A stretch of 64,000 nucleotides of DNA from Forficula auricularia (taxonomy: Eukaryota; Arthropoda; Insecta; Dermaptera; Forficulidae): positions 1,124,254-1,188,253 of the forward strand of contig JALMQS010000722.1 of assembly GCA_024734495.1 (NCBI GenBank), written 5' to 3'. Shown here piece by piece: positions 54,117-64,000 of this stretch. The notes under the pieces are model-generated. The model had not been told where the DNA came from, did no database searches, and worked only from the letters and a program-made list of their open reading frames with translations. Every line of letters starts with the position of its first letter. Position 1 is the stretch's first letter. A program made the translations under genes and the position numbers.

Positions 54117-54876
54117 ATATATACCGTACATATATATATATATATATACATTAATTAAATATCACAAGACTGAGGATGCTGCTATTTTTTCAATTTTATA
54201 TTCAGCTTAGAATCACTCTACTGTGAAATGAGATCTGACATTCCGAATATACTTATATATAAATTTTTTTTTAATAAAATTTTATAAATAATTTGACTTT
54301 AATATAAAAAATGTATAATAATAAAGATGTAAACAGGTTCGTAGACCCATATAATATGCTGATAAAAGATATGTATTCAGAGCAGAGAATGGAAGTAAAG
54401 AATTCGAGAAAGTTCATTCATATAGGATTTGTCCAACTAATAGATTTTTTTAAAGAATTTTCTCATTCATAAGACTGTCTAGACAAGTAAAGTTTAATTT
54501 ACTTCAGAAATTGAATTTTTCGACTTTAACTAGATGAGATGTACAAAAAAATTAATCAAATCGCAGTAATCAATCAGGGAGCTCTTGAAAAATTAAAATT
54601 AACAAATTTTCAAACCGTAAGCTGAAATTTAGTAAGAAAGGGTCCTATATTTAAAAGAGGTTAAGAATATTTATTACAAGGGGTCAAATTTCGCATATGT
54701 GTCCTTTAAGGCCTTACGAAAACGATTACGTGCAATTCATATTGATCTAAAATAGGGAGGGGTTAAAAAAATTAAAATTAAAGAATTTTCAAATCAAGAA
54801 ACCAAGAAAACTTTAATTTACTATGAAAGATTTTTCTTATATTTAAAAGGACATGTGAATTTTCTTTCGAGGGGTA
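54117..54876. other. AT-rich intergenic DNA
   Basis: Starts with a (TA)n run to about 54147. No gene seen. Confidence 0.5.
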
Positions 54877-55415
54877 GAATATGGCTCTCATCTGTGGAGG
54901 GGTGCCTCCAAGCATTCTCTTGCTACACTGGATGCAATTCAGAAGCGAGCAATTAAACTAATAGGAGACCCGCCTCTAACCAACTCACTCGACTCCCTGG
55001 CTCACCGAAGAACCGTTTCTGCCCTTTCCCTGTACTACAGATACTATCACGGTGTATGTTAAGTCGAGCTGAAATCAATTATCTCCCCTAATGCCCTCTT
55101 TACGAGAAACACGTGATTTTCAAACCCTCAGCACCCCTTCGCTGTCAAATTGGATAAAAGTCGAACAAGCGCTTTCGCCAACTCTTTTATTCCTATGACC
55201 TCCAGAGACTGGAACTCGCTCCCTGCCACCATCTTTCCTGCGACTTATAACCTTCAGCTATTTAAGACCCGTATCCACAGATACCTTCGACCCCCGCCCA
55301 ACCCATAAAATTCTTTCTTCTTCTTTTCACGATGGAGGGGCCAACCCAGGCCTTTAGGGGTTGCACCTTTTTGGTGTAACTCCTCTCATCATTATCATAA
55401 AAAAAAGAAAAAAAA
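54877..55415 (+). pseudogene. non-LTR retrotransposon 3' end, family B, copy 4
   Basis: Starts abruptly at AATATGGCTCTCATCTGTGG and continues through the C-terminal RT region (IQKRAIKLIGDPPLTNSLDS, SLAHRRTVSALSLYYRYYHG), with stops thereafter, to the GGGTTGCACCTTTTTGGTGT hairpin and an A-rich tail at ~55400-55415. 5'-truncated. Its frame is better kept than in copies 1 and 2. Confidence 0.8.
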
Positions 55416-56088
55416 GGTTCGGAATGGCGGGGGGGGGGGGGGTCTAAGAAAAGAAACTTACCGCTATGAGTCCTAGATCTTTTGATCAATCTGATCGATA
55501 TTAGCTACAGAACCCTCAATTTGAGATCAGACTAGCCGGCTTAGTAAATTTTTGACAGATTTGACTTGGGGGAAAAAAATTAACTTTCTTCACAGCTAGG
55601 AAAATTCAAACCTGATGAATTGTGTCGATCCAAGTAAGTTTATCGAATGAATTTCCTAAGAATTGTATTTGTATTCTTCGAGGATATTATATCATAACAT
55701 ATCGAATAGCAGAGGTGTGCAAAAGTAAATTAGAAAAGTCTAAGACTTTTTAATATTCATGTATTGCCTTTTCATTTTCGGAGAAATGAATCAAACAGAT
55801 GTAAATCTATTTCTTAAGAAATCCTATTTGTAAATTAGACCTCAAGTTTCAAACCTATTACTTTGAATATCTAGAGATCTTTCAAGGGACTTGAGATAAG
55901 AAAAGCAATTTGTTCTCTTATTGAAGAAGTAGCTTGATTTTCTATTCTTTCAAACAGAGAAAAAGTTATAATAATAGTAAAAAAAAATGCATTTTTTTTA
56001 TTCACGAAAAATTGTTCTTAGAAGGTATTCCTTTACACCTATCAGGTATATAAAAAATAAAAATGAGATACAGCCATAAACATCTTTT
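55416..56088. other. intergenic DNA with a poly-G run
   Basis: A G run of about 13 lies at 55429-55442. Otherwise AT-rich without genes. Confidence 0.5.
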
Positions 56089-56183
56089 TAAATTATACAA
56101 GTGAAGCAAATTGAAATATTAACACGATAAAGTATAGTTCAAAGTTGAACATGAACATTATTTTTCTTTCTTTCTTTAAGGAG
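56089..56183 (+). repeat. 95-bp direct repeat, copy 1
   Basis: Identical, base for base, to 56833-56927. Starts TAAATTATACAAGTGAAGC and ends CTTTCTTTAAGGAG. Confidence 0.9.
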
Positions 56184-56521
56184 TTACTTTACTTATGATG
56201 AGGACCACCTGAAATCAAGTTTGACGTGTACAAAAACTCTTGACCATATAAAGAAAACAATACTAATTGTGGGCTTTATTTATGAGTATTGAACGAATAG
56301 GAATTCATCTTTTTTTCTTTTAATTGGGTCGACTAAAAATAATTCAATCGCCACTAATTGGATGTGGGTTAATGCATTCGAAAGCAACCATCTTCATATG
56401 TTCAAATATCCTAAAAGATGTACAAATAAAAAATTCATTTCTCACACGATCAAGATTGACAGTGAGTGGAGACGACTTGCTAAAGAGTTTAGTTTTTCTA
56501 TTCTAATAAGTAGAATAAAAT
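56184..56521. other. AT-rich DNA between the repeat and the pogo-like element
   Basis: Two overlapping ORFs (60 and 78 codons) start here. The longer runs into the pogo-like end. No domain is recognisable. Confidence 0.4.
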
Positions 56522-57662
56522 ACAGTCGATTCTCGATAATTCGAAATCCAAGGGACTACAAGAAAAATTCGAATTATCGAGACTTCGAAGAAGTTTGAAT
56601 TATCAAGAGGAAAGGAAAAAAAATCGAATAATTTAGAGTTTTTATTATAATTTTGAAAATATGTATGAGCTTACATAGATTTTATATAGAGCCTTAAATA
56701 AAAAAGTAAAAATAATGAAAAGGACAATAAACATACCTATTTAAAAAATTAAGAATAGTTTTTTGATAGGAAAAATTCGAATTATAAAGAGGGGGAAGTG
56801 GCCTAGTTCGAATTATAGAACGTTCTCTCCTCTAAATTATACAAGTGAAGCAAATTGAAATATTAACACGATAAAGTATAGTTCAAAGTTGAACATGAAC
56901 ATTATTTTTCTTTCTTTCTTTAAGGAGGTCCTTTCGCCACCAATGTTAAATAAAAAATATTAGATTATAACTTTAACTTACTTTTTATAATAGTTTAAGT
57001 CTCTATCTATGCTTTGGTGAAGTTGCAATCAGACATTATCGTACAAATTTTTGAAAATAAAATTTTTTAAATGTAAACATTTTTTTCAGTCTTATGGAAA
57101 ATTAACATCTTGATACTTTCTCTTGAATTATACTACTATTAGTTGAATAGATAAGGTTAAAAAAACAACTAAAAATTAGCTTTTTGAAACATTCAGGTTT
57201 ATTTTTTTTTTACAATAAAATATATAATTGACCGTCGAATTTACTGAGATATTTTCTTTAAAAAATCACATAAATGCTGTTTGGATGTAAACATAAACAA
57301 AGAAATACAACGCATTGCCAAATCATACAAGAGTTAGATACTTTCAGCTGATTTGAATAAATCAAACTAACTTTTGTATATAATTATTTTATTTATAATT
57401 GTTTTTATTTCAAACATTTACGGCTTTCATACAATTTATTTTTTAATTCTATTATTTTTTATTTGTATTTTAACTTATTTAATTAAATATTAGATACTAT
57501 ACTTCTTTTGACTCAACTGAAGCGAAAGGGCCTTCTTAAGGAGTTACGAAAAGGATTTCGAGTTATCGAGCGTATCAAAAAACATTACCGAAGTTAACAC
57601 CTGAAGAGTTCGAATTATCGAAAAATTCGATTTATCAAGATTTGAATTATCGAGAGTCAACT
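56522..57662. mobile_element. pogo/Tigger-like non-autonomous element
   Basis: The left end CAGTCGATTCTCGATAATTC and the right end, inverted TAGTTGACTCTCGATAATTC, differ at three positions, with TA outside. The AATTCGAATTAT theme is repeated inside near 56775 and 57610. These ends are typical of pogo-like elements. No transposase is visible. The second 95-bp repeat lies inside. Confidence 0.7.
56833..56927 (+). repeat. 95-bp direct repeat, copy 2 (inside the pogo-like element)
   Basis: Exact copy of 56089-56183, offset 744 bp. Confidence 0.9.
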
Positions 57663-59154
57663 ATATTTATAAAACAATTGCTCGCATTTTTGGATTTAAT
57701 GCTTCATTTTAAAGCTATATTCCCCTGAAGCCTTCGGATTGTCTTCTGCATAGTGATAAACGATTTGGATATGGTGCATTTATAAATTGAATTAGAGTGC
57801 AAAGAAAAACCAGATGTGGTGGTCCAGCTGGGCATCGAACTCAAAGTGCGATAACACGACCCGAGAACAGCAAAACAAAATACACATGCCGCAATCCATT
57901 CTAGAGACGAGGTGCAAGGCCTTTCTTAAGGACAGTCCGCCGACTTGGAATCGTGGTCTCGTCACGGTCCGATGGCTCTGGATATCTGCGAAAGATATCG
58001 GCCAGCTAGGCACAAGAGTAAGCAAACCAAGCCACACATGAGTATGTGGGAATGCCACATGAGTCTTAAGTGGCAAATCGAGATGGACACGCCTACGCTA
58101 AACATTACAAACTTTGCGAAATCGAACAAGGGGAATTACAAATAGTCAATAGCATTCAATAATCTTTCCAAAGCAGTCATTTATCAAATTGATGTGGATT
58201 TAAAAAAGATAAATGTTCTAATTTTTTCTTTTTTTCAATCTATTAAAATTCTCCTCTAGCTTAGTTCAAAGAAAAAAAACAATTTAATAATCAAGATTAT
58301 AAAATCATTAAGTTAAAATAAAATTTGCGTGTACTATCGTGTAGATTTATAGATCATAATTTTACTTATTTATTTATTTGGTTTGCTTCGGGAACTAGAT
58401 GGCCATTTAGCCAAGCCAGATTCTAATTTGTATGACAGTGTCTATCATGGATTAGTAGTGTTAGGGAGGGAGCCGATTTTTAGCCTCTCGAATTTTTTTA
58501 GGCGAGGAAGGCCCGAACTTTATTTCTCGGTAATGGGACAGACGATCAACTTCCAATTTCGGAAATAAATATTTAATACATCAATGATTCGATATTAAAA
58601 ATTTGAGAATTTTCTTATAAAAATGATAAACAGTCCCGATTCCCCTTAATTATTCATCATTGGTCAAAGACCTCTCACTCAAACTTTTAGATAGATCCTT
58701 TTATACCTTCTTTGTATTAAAGATTCCGAAATATTGAGAACTTCTTTAGTTTTATTAAATATATAATAATTCGAATGGGTTAACAAGAAAAACTTATTTC
58801 TCTATAAACAAATTAAAATTAATATTATCATAAAGTAGGTAGTACCCAAAGGCGACAGCTAAAGTTAATGGAGATTAAAACTATAGTTTTAATGGGAGAA
58901 AAGATTTTTTTCTTCGATCTAGGAAAAGCATTATAACCATCTTTTGTTGATTTTTTATTTAAAAATAATTTTATTTAGCGTGTTATCATTCGAGACACCA
59001 AAAGGCTAGCATGCAGAAAGCGCTAGTTTTGTCGTTTTTTAGAATCCGCTAAAACTAATTAATTCTATATAGGTATCTTGAAAAAATGTTACTCCTCCCG
59101 GGTTTTTTTGCCAAAAAAGATTTTATTTTATTACCACGTAATGTATCATTTAAG
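57663..59154. other. intergenic DNA with a GC-richer island at 57800-58140
   Basis: The island gives ORFs on both strands (75 and 94 codons) without recognisable domains. On the minus strand TTTGAGTTCGATGCCC resembles a tRNA B box, but no A box or cloverleaf could be built. Another mixed patch lies at 58380-58560. Neither is called as a gene. Confidence 0.4.
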
Positions 59155-59331
59155 CAATACACGATATCCACATACAATACACCTTTCGTGATTAGAATCA
59201 AACAAACGCATTCGTCAATTCGTTTATCCCTTTGGCTAGAGACTGGAACTTCACTCTCGTTTCCATCCCTTTCGCGTCCTACAATCTTTAATCCTCTGAA
59301 AGCCGGTTTCACAATATTATTCACAAATAAA
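59155..59331 (+). pseudogene. old relic of non-LTR family B
   Basis: One frame reads NQTNAFVNSFIPLARDWNFT and IPFASYNL, corresponding to the family B segment with IPMTSRNWNSLPASIFPSTY. It is strongly diverged and cut on the right by the mariner-like element. Confidence 0.6.
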
Positions 59332-59904
59332 AGGTCTTTCAGAAGTCGCGCCTATATGTCAGTAGTAAATAATTTCTGAACAATACCTTCTTTTTATTTC
59401 ATCTTTGACATTTGTGAAGTGGACATATGTACAATTTTAACCATGGATAGTTACACACTAGAACCACGTATTGAAGTTATTAAAGTTATATTGAGCTATT
59501 GCGGTCTAAGTTTCCAGGACGATTAATTTCAGGTAAAAATCTAATAATCTAAAATCTAATAATACTACTAATACCCCATTAGATTGCTTCCTTTGGGGTT
59601 TTTTGAACAGTAAAGTCTATGTGAATAAACCAACAACAATTGCACAGCTGAAAAACGGGTCGAAATTGATAAACTTGATGCTGAAAAGTGTGAACGGGAA
59701 GGATCCCTTCAAAATTTAGGTGTTCGTATGAGAGCCTGTTTTTTTTTTAAAAAAACATCTAGATTTGCTAGTGGTGGACATTTATATGATGTTATTTTTC
59801 ACATATAATTGTTAAGAGCCATATTTTTATAAAAAATAAAAAACATCAGAAAAATCAAAGTATTATTTTTAAAAAATATCTAGACGCGACTTTTTGAAAG
59901 ACCC
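59332..59904 (+). mobile_element. mariner/IS630-like element, internally deleted
   Basis: The ends AGGTCTTTCAGAAGTCGCG (left) and, mirrored, GGGTCTTTCAAAAAGTCGCG (right) are inverted repeats. Near the left, MDSYTLEPRIEVIKVI is the N-terminus of an insect IS630/mariner-type transposase. After a deletion, TPLDCFLWGFLNSKVYVNKP with IAQLK and finally ASGGHLYDVIFH give its C-terminus. The DDE centre is lost. In intact relatives the C-terminal block reads PxDFFLWGxLKxxVY. Confidence 0.75.
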
Positions 59905-60714
59905 TAAATTTCACTGTTCAACACAGGAGTTTTTTTTTTAAAACTCCTGTGACCCAACTATCGTCCACCTAACTATGAATTAACTATTGTACTTTATGTT
60001 GCGAATCTTCATTCTGAATTGCAAGAGTGAAGAGTCAGTCCTGACTAATGAGTGTTGTACCTTCTTTGTAATTTTGCGACGAAATAAAAAAATGTTCCAT
60101 TTAAATTAATTGATTATTTCATAAATAAGATGAAGCTGAAGCTAAGAGTTAATTAATAAAACTTTTAAGTTTATAATATTGTATTATTGACTGGTATAAA
60201 AATTTTCATTGTTATCATATATTATTCATACATTAACTTGAGAAATATATAGGATCATAATCAATGAGCATGGTAAGATAAAATTTTCTTAATGTTAGAA
60301 AAGCCAGACAAAAGCAAAGCAATAGTTCAATAATTTATAATGGGTAACGGGAAGATTCCCTATTTTATAATACCTTAAATGGGCATTTATATGCCGAGAA
60401 CAACACGACCCAGCTCTCCTAGGTCAGTGATTTTCACGACTATTACTGTGACCTCTCAGTCTCAGAGTGTAGAGATAATAAACATTTTTAAACTTTCCTC
60501 GGAACAAGAAAACCAAACATCAATAAGATCCGTTTATAGAAGGTAAATAACTGAAATTAAAATAAATAAATTGATGAATTTTGTTTAAGCAAACGATGTT
60601 AAAGTTGAATAAAACCTTTTACTCGAAAATAGAGGTTTAATGTTTAAATTTTCATGATTAAGAATCATTACCTATTAAAGTGGCTCTGAATAACTAGAAT
60701 ATTGTTATTATTAT
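59905..60714. other. AT-rich intergenic DNA
   Basis: No gene or bounded repeat recognised. Confidence 0.5.
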
Positions 60715-62614
60715 TTTTACTTTATCCAATGCAAAGCATGGGTAAAGTATTGCAATCGCTCTCAGGGCAAGCGTGGCTTCAAAGGGTCCTCAGGTAAAGA
60801 CTACGGAACCCATGGACTCAATTAAAGTCACAAATTGTAGTATTCAATTAGGTTGAATTTTAGCACGTGACGGTTTTGCCAAAAATTCCAAGGGGTCTCG
60901 TCGAGAGGCCAAAAAGTGCGATTTCTTCATTTAGTGCGTGCGGATGGATGTATGTATGGATGTATGTATGGATGTATGTATGGATGTATGTTATCGTTTT
61001 TTGGCCCACGATTTTTCCACACCGTTACACCGATTGAAATGAAATTGAAAACCTACCATTAGTTTCACAAAATGAAGCGCTGATTAGTTTTTGGTACATA
61101 TCGGCCGACAAACATTAGTACTTTATTTCAGTACTTTTTAGTTTTTTTCTAAATATCTTGAAAATGACTTAACCAATTTTGATGAAATTTAATATCCTAA
61201 TTAAGTACCTTGGGGACCACAAAAAGGTTAAATAAAGTTTTTAGTAAAATTATATTTTAAAGTACTTTACTCTAGAGTAAGATGGTACTTTTTTTAATTT
61301 TTAAATTCTTTAAAATTTATTCATTTGAACCTTTTAATATAGCTCATTTAGCCTTGCTTAAATAAGAATGGATAGGCTTCTCTCTGTGAAATGCTAAAAA
61401 TTTGGGAGGAAATTTTATAAGTAACCATAGCAACTGCGTTGTTTTCTTATCCCTTACCTTTGCAGAAGACATAGAGGAATCGACTTTAAACCAAAAATAG
61501 CGATTGATTCTCATCTAATACTTGAGGAATAACCATTCTATATTGGATATTTTGACGTTTCGGTTTTTATTGGTAACCATTGCTGAAGACTTGGAGGAAT
61601 CGACTTAAAATCAAAAATAGCGATCGATTCTCATCTAGTACTTGAGGAATAATCATTCTATATTGGATTTTTGACGTTTCGGTTTTTATTAGTAAGCATT
61701 GCTGAAGACATGAAGGAATCGACTTAAAATAAAAAATAGCGATTGATTCTCATCTAATACTTGAGAAATATCCATTCTATATTGGATTTTTGACGTTTCG
61801 GTTTTTATTAGTAACCATTCCTGAAGACATAGAGAAATCAACTTTAAACCAAAAATAGCGAGTGATTCTCATCTAGTACTTGAGGAATAATCATTCTATA
61901 TTGGATTTTTGACGTTTCGGTTTTTATTAGTAACCATTGCTGAAGACATAGAGAAATCGACTTTAAACCAAAAATAGCGATTGAGTCTTCATCTAGTACT
62001 TGAGGAATAATCATTCTATATTGGATTTTTGACGTTTCGGTTTTTATTAGTAACCATTGCTGAAGACATGGAGGAATCGACTTTAAATCCAAAAATAGCG
62101 ATTGATTCTCATCGTAATACTTGAGAAATAGCCATTCGTATATTGGATTTTTTGACGTTTCGGTTTTGATTGGTAACCATTCCTGAAGACATAGAGAACA
62201 TCGACATTTAAACCAAGAATAGCGGTTCGATTAACGTCATCTAGTACTTGAGGAATAATCATTCTATATTGGATTTTTGACGTTTCGGTTTTTGTTGGTA
62301 ACCATTGCTGAAGACATAGAGGAATCGACTTAAAATCAAAAATAGCCATCGATTCTCATCTAATACTTGAGGAATAACAATTCTACATTAGGTTTTTGAC
62401 GTTTCGATTATTATTGGTAACCATTGCTGAGGACATGGAGGAATCGACTTAAAATCAAAAATAACGATCGATTCTTATCTAATACTAGAGGAATAACCTT
62501 ATTGAATTCCATTTTTGATGTTTTGACTATTAATGGAAACCTCTACTGAAAATGTAGAAGAATCGACTTAAAATCAAAAAAAGACTAAATTCTTTTATGG
62601 CAAACAACTCAAGC
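60715..62614 (+). mobile_element. foldback element FB3 (long arm only)
   Basis: Terminus A TTTTACTTTATCCAATGC, leader with a (GGATGTAT)n tract (60948-60990), then ten ~119-bp units (markers at about 61487, 61602, 61721, 61838, 61960, 62079, 62205, 62327, 62447, 62567) and half of the cruciform centre (TTATGGCAAACAACTCAAGC). The short arm and terminus B are missing: the sequence passes directly into a family B retrotransposon 3'UTR. The two ORFs on the minus strand (61844-62349) are readings through the repeat units, not genes. Confidence 0.8.
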
Positions 62615-62720
62615 TTTTTTCCTTCTACTCTGTTCTTTTCACGACGGAAGGACCAGCCCATACGTTAGGGGATGGACCTTCTGGTGTATCTCCTTCTCAC
62701 ATCAATATCATTAAAAATAT
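62615..62720 (+). mobile_element. non-LTR family B, 3'UTR fragment
   Basis: CTTCTACTCTGTTCTTTTCA, CGACGGAAGGACCAGCCCAT and a GGGATGGACCTTCTGGTGTA hairpin correspond to the last ~100 bp of family B. The tail is ATCATTAAAAAT followed by (AT)n. It starts at the axis of the foldback palindrome. Confidence 0.7.
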
Positions 62721-63719
62721 ATATATATGTAGGTATATATATATATATAAATATTAAATATCAATATTTTTAAATTTTTCTTACACACCTATTCGCCAAT
62801 GCCATTATTGGTCAAATAGGTAAAATTGTTTATGTATTTGTCTACTAATTACTGTGATATAAGAGTGGCTTAAGTTTTTATTGACATAGGGGTGCCGTAA
62901 CTAGATTTTATACAAATGAGGACAAATATATATAATTAATCTTGAAATATATAATTTACATTAGAATAATTGTGTATCTATGAGTCAATAATAATATTTA
63001 TTATAAATAATTAAGTAATGGAGAGGGATTCAGCCAATGGGTAGCCTCTGCTGAATAAAAAACTCCCAATTATGTAAAAAGTTTCGGCTTTAATTAAATA
63101 ATGCCATCATCAGTTCCTAAGAGAGTATTAGCGACACAATTAATTTATTATAATAATACAAAAATCCTGTATGTTGTGGATGATTGTTGAACTTTGAGGT
63201 GCCAAGGAATGGAGACTTGAATGCGCTGATAGGCAATTAAGCGCCGTTAGTTCGGCCACCCAGCAGCCTTCGCCTTTGTCCTCTCGACAAAACACTGTTC
63301 GAAATGCTCTATATAAATTACTATGAGAAATATGTCTAGTAACATTTCTTTCGTCAAATCTGACAAGAGTGATAGAGCCAACAATCTGAGCGATATGATT
63401 TGCTCATTTGGGCTGAGAATACAGGCCACACGCACATAGGTACACGGTCAGAATGAATTTGGAGAGTAATGAATTTAATGATAGAGAACTCAATAGTAGA
63501 GCCAAGATGATGCTTTTATGATAAAGGAAAAAGTATGTTTCAATTAATATAGGATAAAATCATTAATATATTATTTAAACTGAATAAAAAAACTTTTGTA
63601 ATTTTATAAATCGCGTTTTTTATTTTATTTTTATTTAGATTTGACTTAGTGCTCATACCATTAATTGCATAGACTAAGTATAAATAATAAATAAATTGAG
63701 AAATCACATTAAAAAAATT
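62721..63719. other. intergenic DNA with an isolated CGAAAC module
   Basis: An (AT)n run lies at 62716-62748. At 63081-63113 (minus) is CTGATGATGGC, loop, AAAGCCGAAAC. The ORF at 63247-63435 and the mixed-composition patch at 63180-63430 show no domain. Confidence 0.45.
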
Positions 63720-63905
63720 AAACTGCAACGGATCGTCGCTAGGCATTATCCATAGCCATTTGTAATCATAATATTTCTATTTTTTTATTATTAATCAAAT
63801 AAAGACCAGATTGGTATTTTTGTTAAATAACTGATTACTGTAGAGTAAAGTAATTATTTAAAATGTAATTTTCCTAAAAACTTTATATAAAAATTTTTGA
63901 GATAC
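63720..63905 (-). repeat. diverged terminus-B sequence of the foldback family
   Basis: CTGCAACGGATCGTCGCTAG and ATTATTAATCAAAT follow the order seen at 20181-20265. Shortly after, GTAGAGTAAAGTAATTATTT resembles the leader (21760-21800). It could be an old solo end of the family. Confidence 0.5.
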
Positions 63906-64000
63906 TCAAGATGCTATAATTTATATGGAAAGTAAAATTATTCTAGCATATAGAACTTAATTTTGATTGTAAGGGTCAGTTCTAATAAAAAAATCTTATT

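Noticed and set aside
57814..58076. Possible tRNA-derived SINE or exon in a GC-richer island
   Set aside because: A B-box-like TTCGATGCC exists on the minus strand, but no A box at the right distance, no cloverleaf and no A-rich tail. The ORFs on both strands are unrecognised.
61844..62349. Repetitive 82- and 88-codon ORFs (IPPCLQQWLLIKTETSKIQY type)
   Set aside because: They are translations of the 119-bp unit, whose length is near a multiple of three. No independent sign of coding.
61487..62580. Regularly spaced repeats that might suggest a CRISPR-like or satellite gene array
   Set aside because: The repeats are contiguous 119-bp units without unique spacers and belong to a foldback element in a eukaryotic context.
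1..64000. LTR retrotransposons, tRNAs and complete host genes
   Set aside because: Looked for paired long terminal repeats, integrase or protease motifs, tRNA boxes and multi-exon coding signals by eye; none was convincing. A proper search could still find diverged cases.

Overview
This window looks like a very AT-rich arthropod genome, most likely an insect. The basis is eukaryotic repeat content: several clades of non-LTR retrotransposon, Tc1/mariner, pogo-like and hAT-like relics, palindromic MITEs, and one possible spliced first exon. A hemipteran is only a guess. The assembly has one 100-base N gap (21969-22068). No complete host gene, tRNA, intact rRNA gene or CRISPR array was found. 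Almost every short ORF is a by-product of AT-rich sequence or of transposon debris.

Layout. Positions 1-13,000 are intergenic, with hairpin MITEs (515, 3565, 7381, 10106), one hAT-like element (5348-6179) and a ~400-bp unit repeated three times (11861-13223), its third copy split by a hairpin MITE. At 13,330-13,900 a GC-richer island carries the best host-gene candidate: a minus-strand first exon coding a signal-peptide-like N-terminus that runs into a consensus splice donor. Positions 14,100-16,100 hold four palindromic or minisatellite elements.

Positions 17,400-29,400 are a block of nested duplication. About 2.8 kb is present twice (17414-20174 and 23547-29050). A foldback element, the N gap and a 5'-truncated non-LTR retrotransposon lie between the copies. 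The second copy is interrupted by ~2.67 kb of GC-richer DNA flanked by 12-13 bp direct repeats. That insert resembles ribosomal DNA spacer: it has 161-bp tandem subrepeats, repeated TATATATG-type blocks and a 15-base antisense match to the universal 5' end of 18S rRNA.

Positions 30,500-40,000 hold long palindromes, a second foldback element (32447-34351), a reverse-transcriptase fragment (35804-36452), a frameshifted R2-like fragment (37262-37735) and an inverted-repeat element with two others nested in it (38491-39880). Positions 42,000-51,000 hold hAT-like MITEs, a Tc1 relic that lost its catalytic Glu, and a palindrome carrying two inverted copies of an unidentified coding fragment. At 51,891-54,108 a three-layer nest can be resolved by target-site duplications. 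The window ends with a pogo-like element, an internally deleted mariner-like element and a third foldback element (60715-62614).

Two signals tie the window together. First, three foldback elements share a design: a ~730-bp leader, a long arm of 119-bp units, a cruciform centre, a short arm of the same units inverted, and a common distal terminus. Second, many otherwise unrelated palindromic elements contain, near their centre, the same small module (CTGATGA-like, hairpin, CGAAAC). In several it is followed by TATAGTC, which resembles a minimal type I hammerhead ribozyme. Most elements here look dead or non-autonomous, so the window records how these elements nest, invert and share parts rather than a working pathway.
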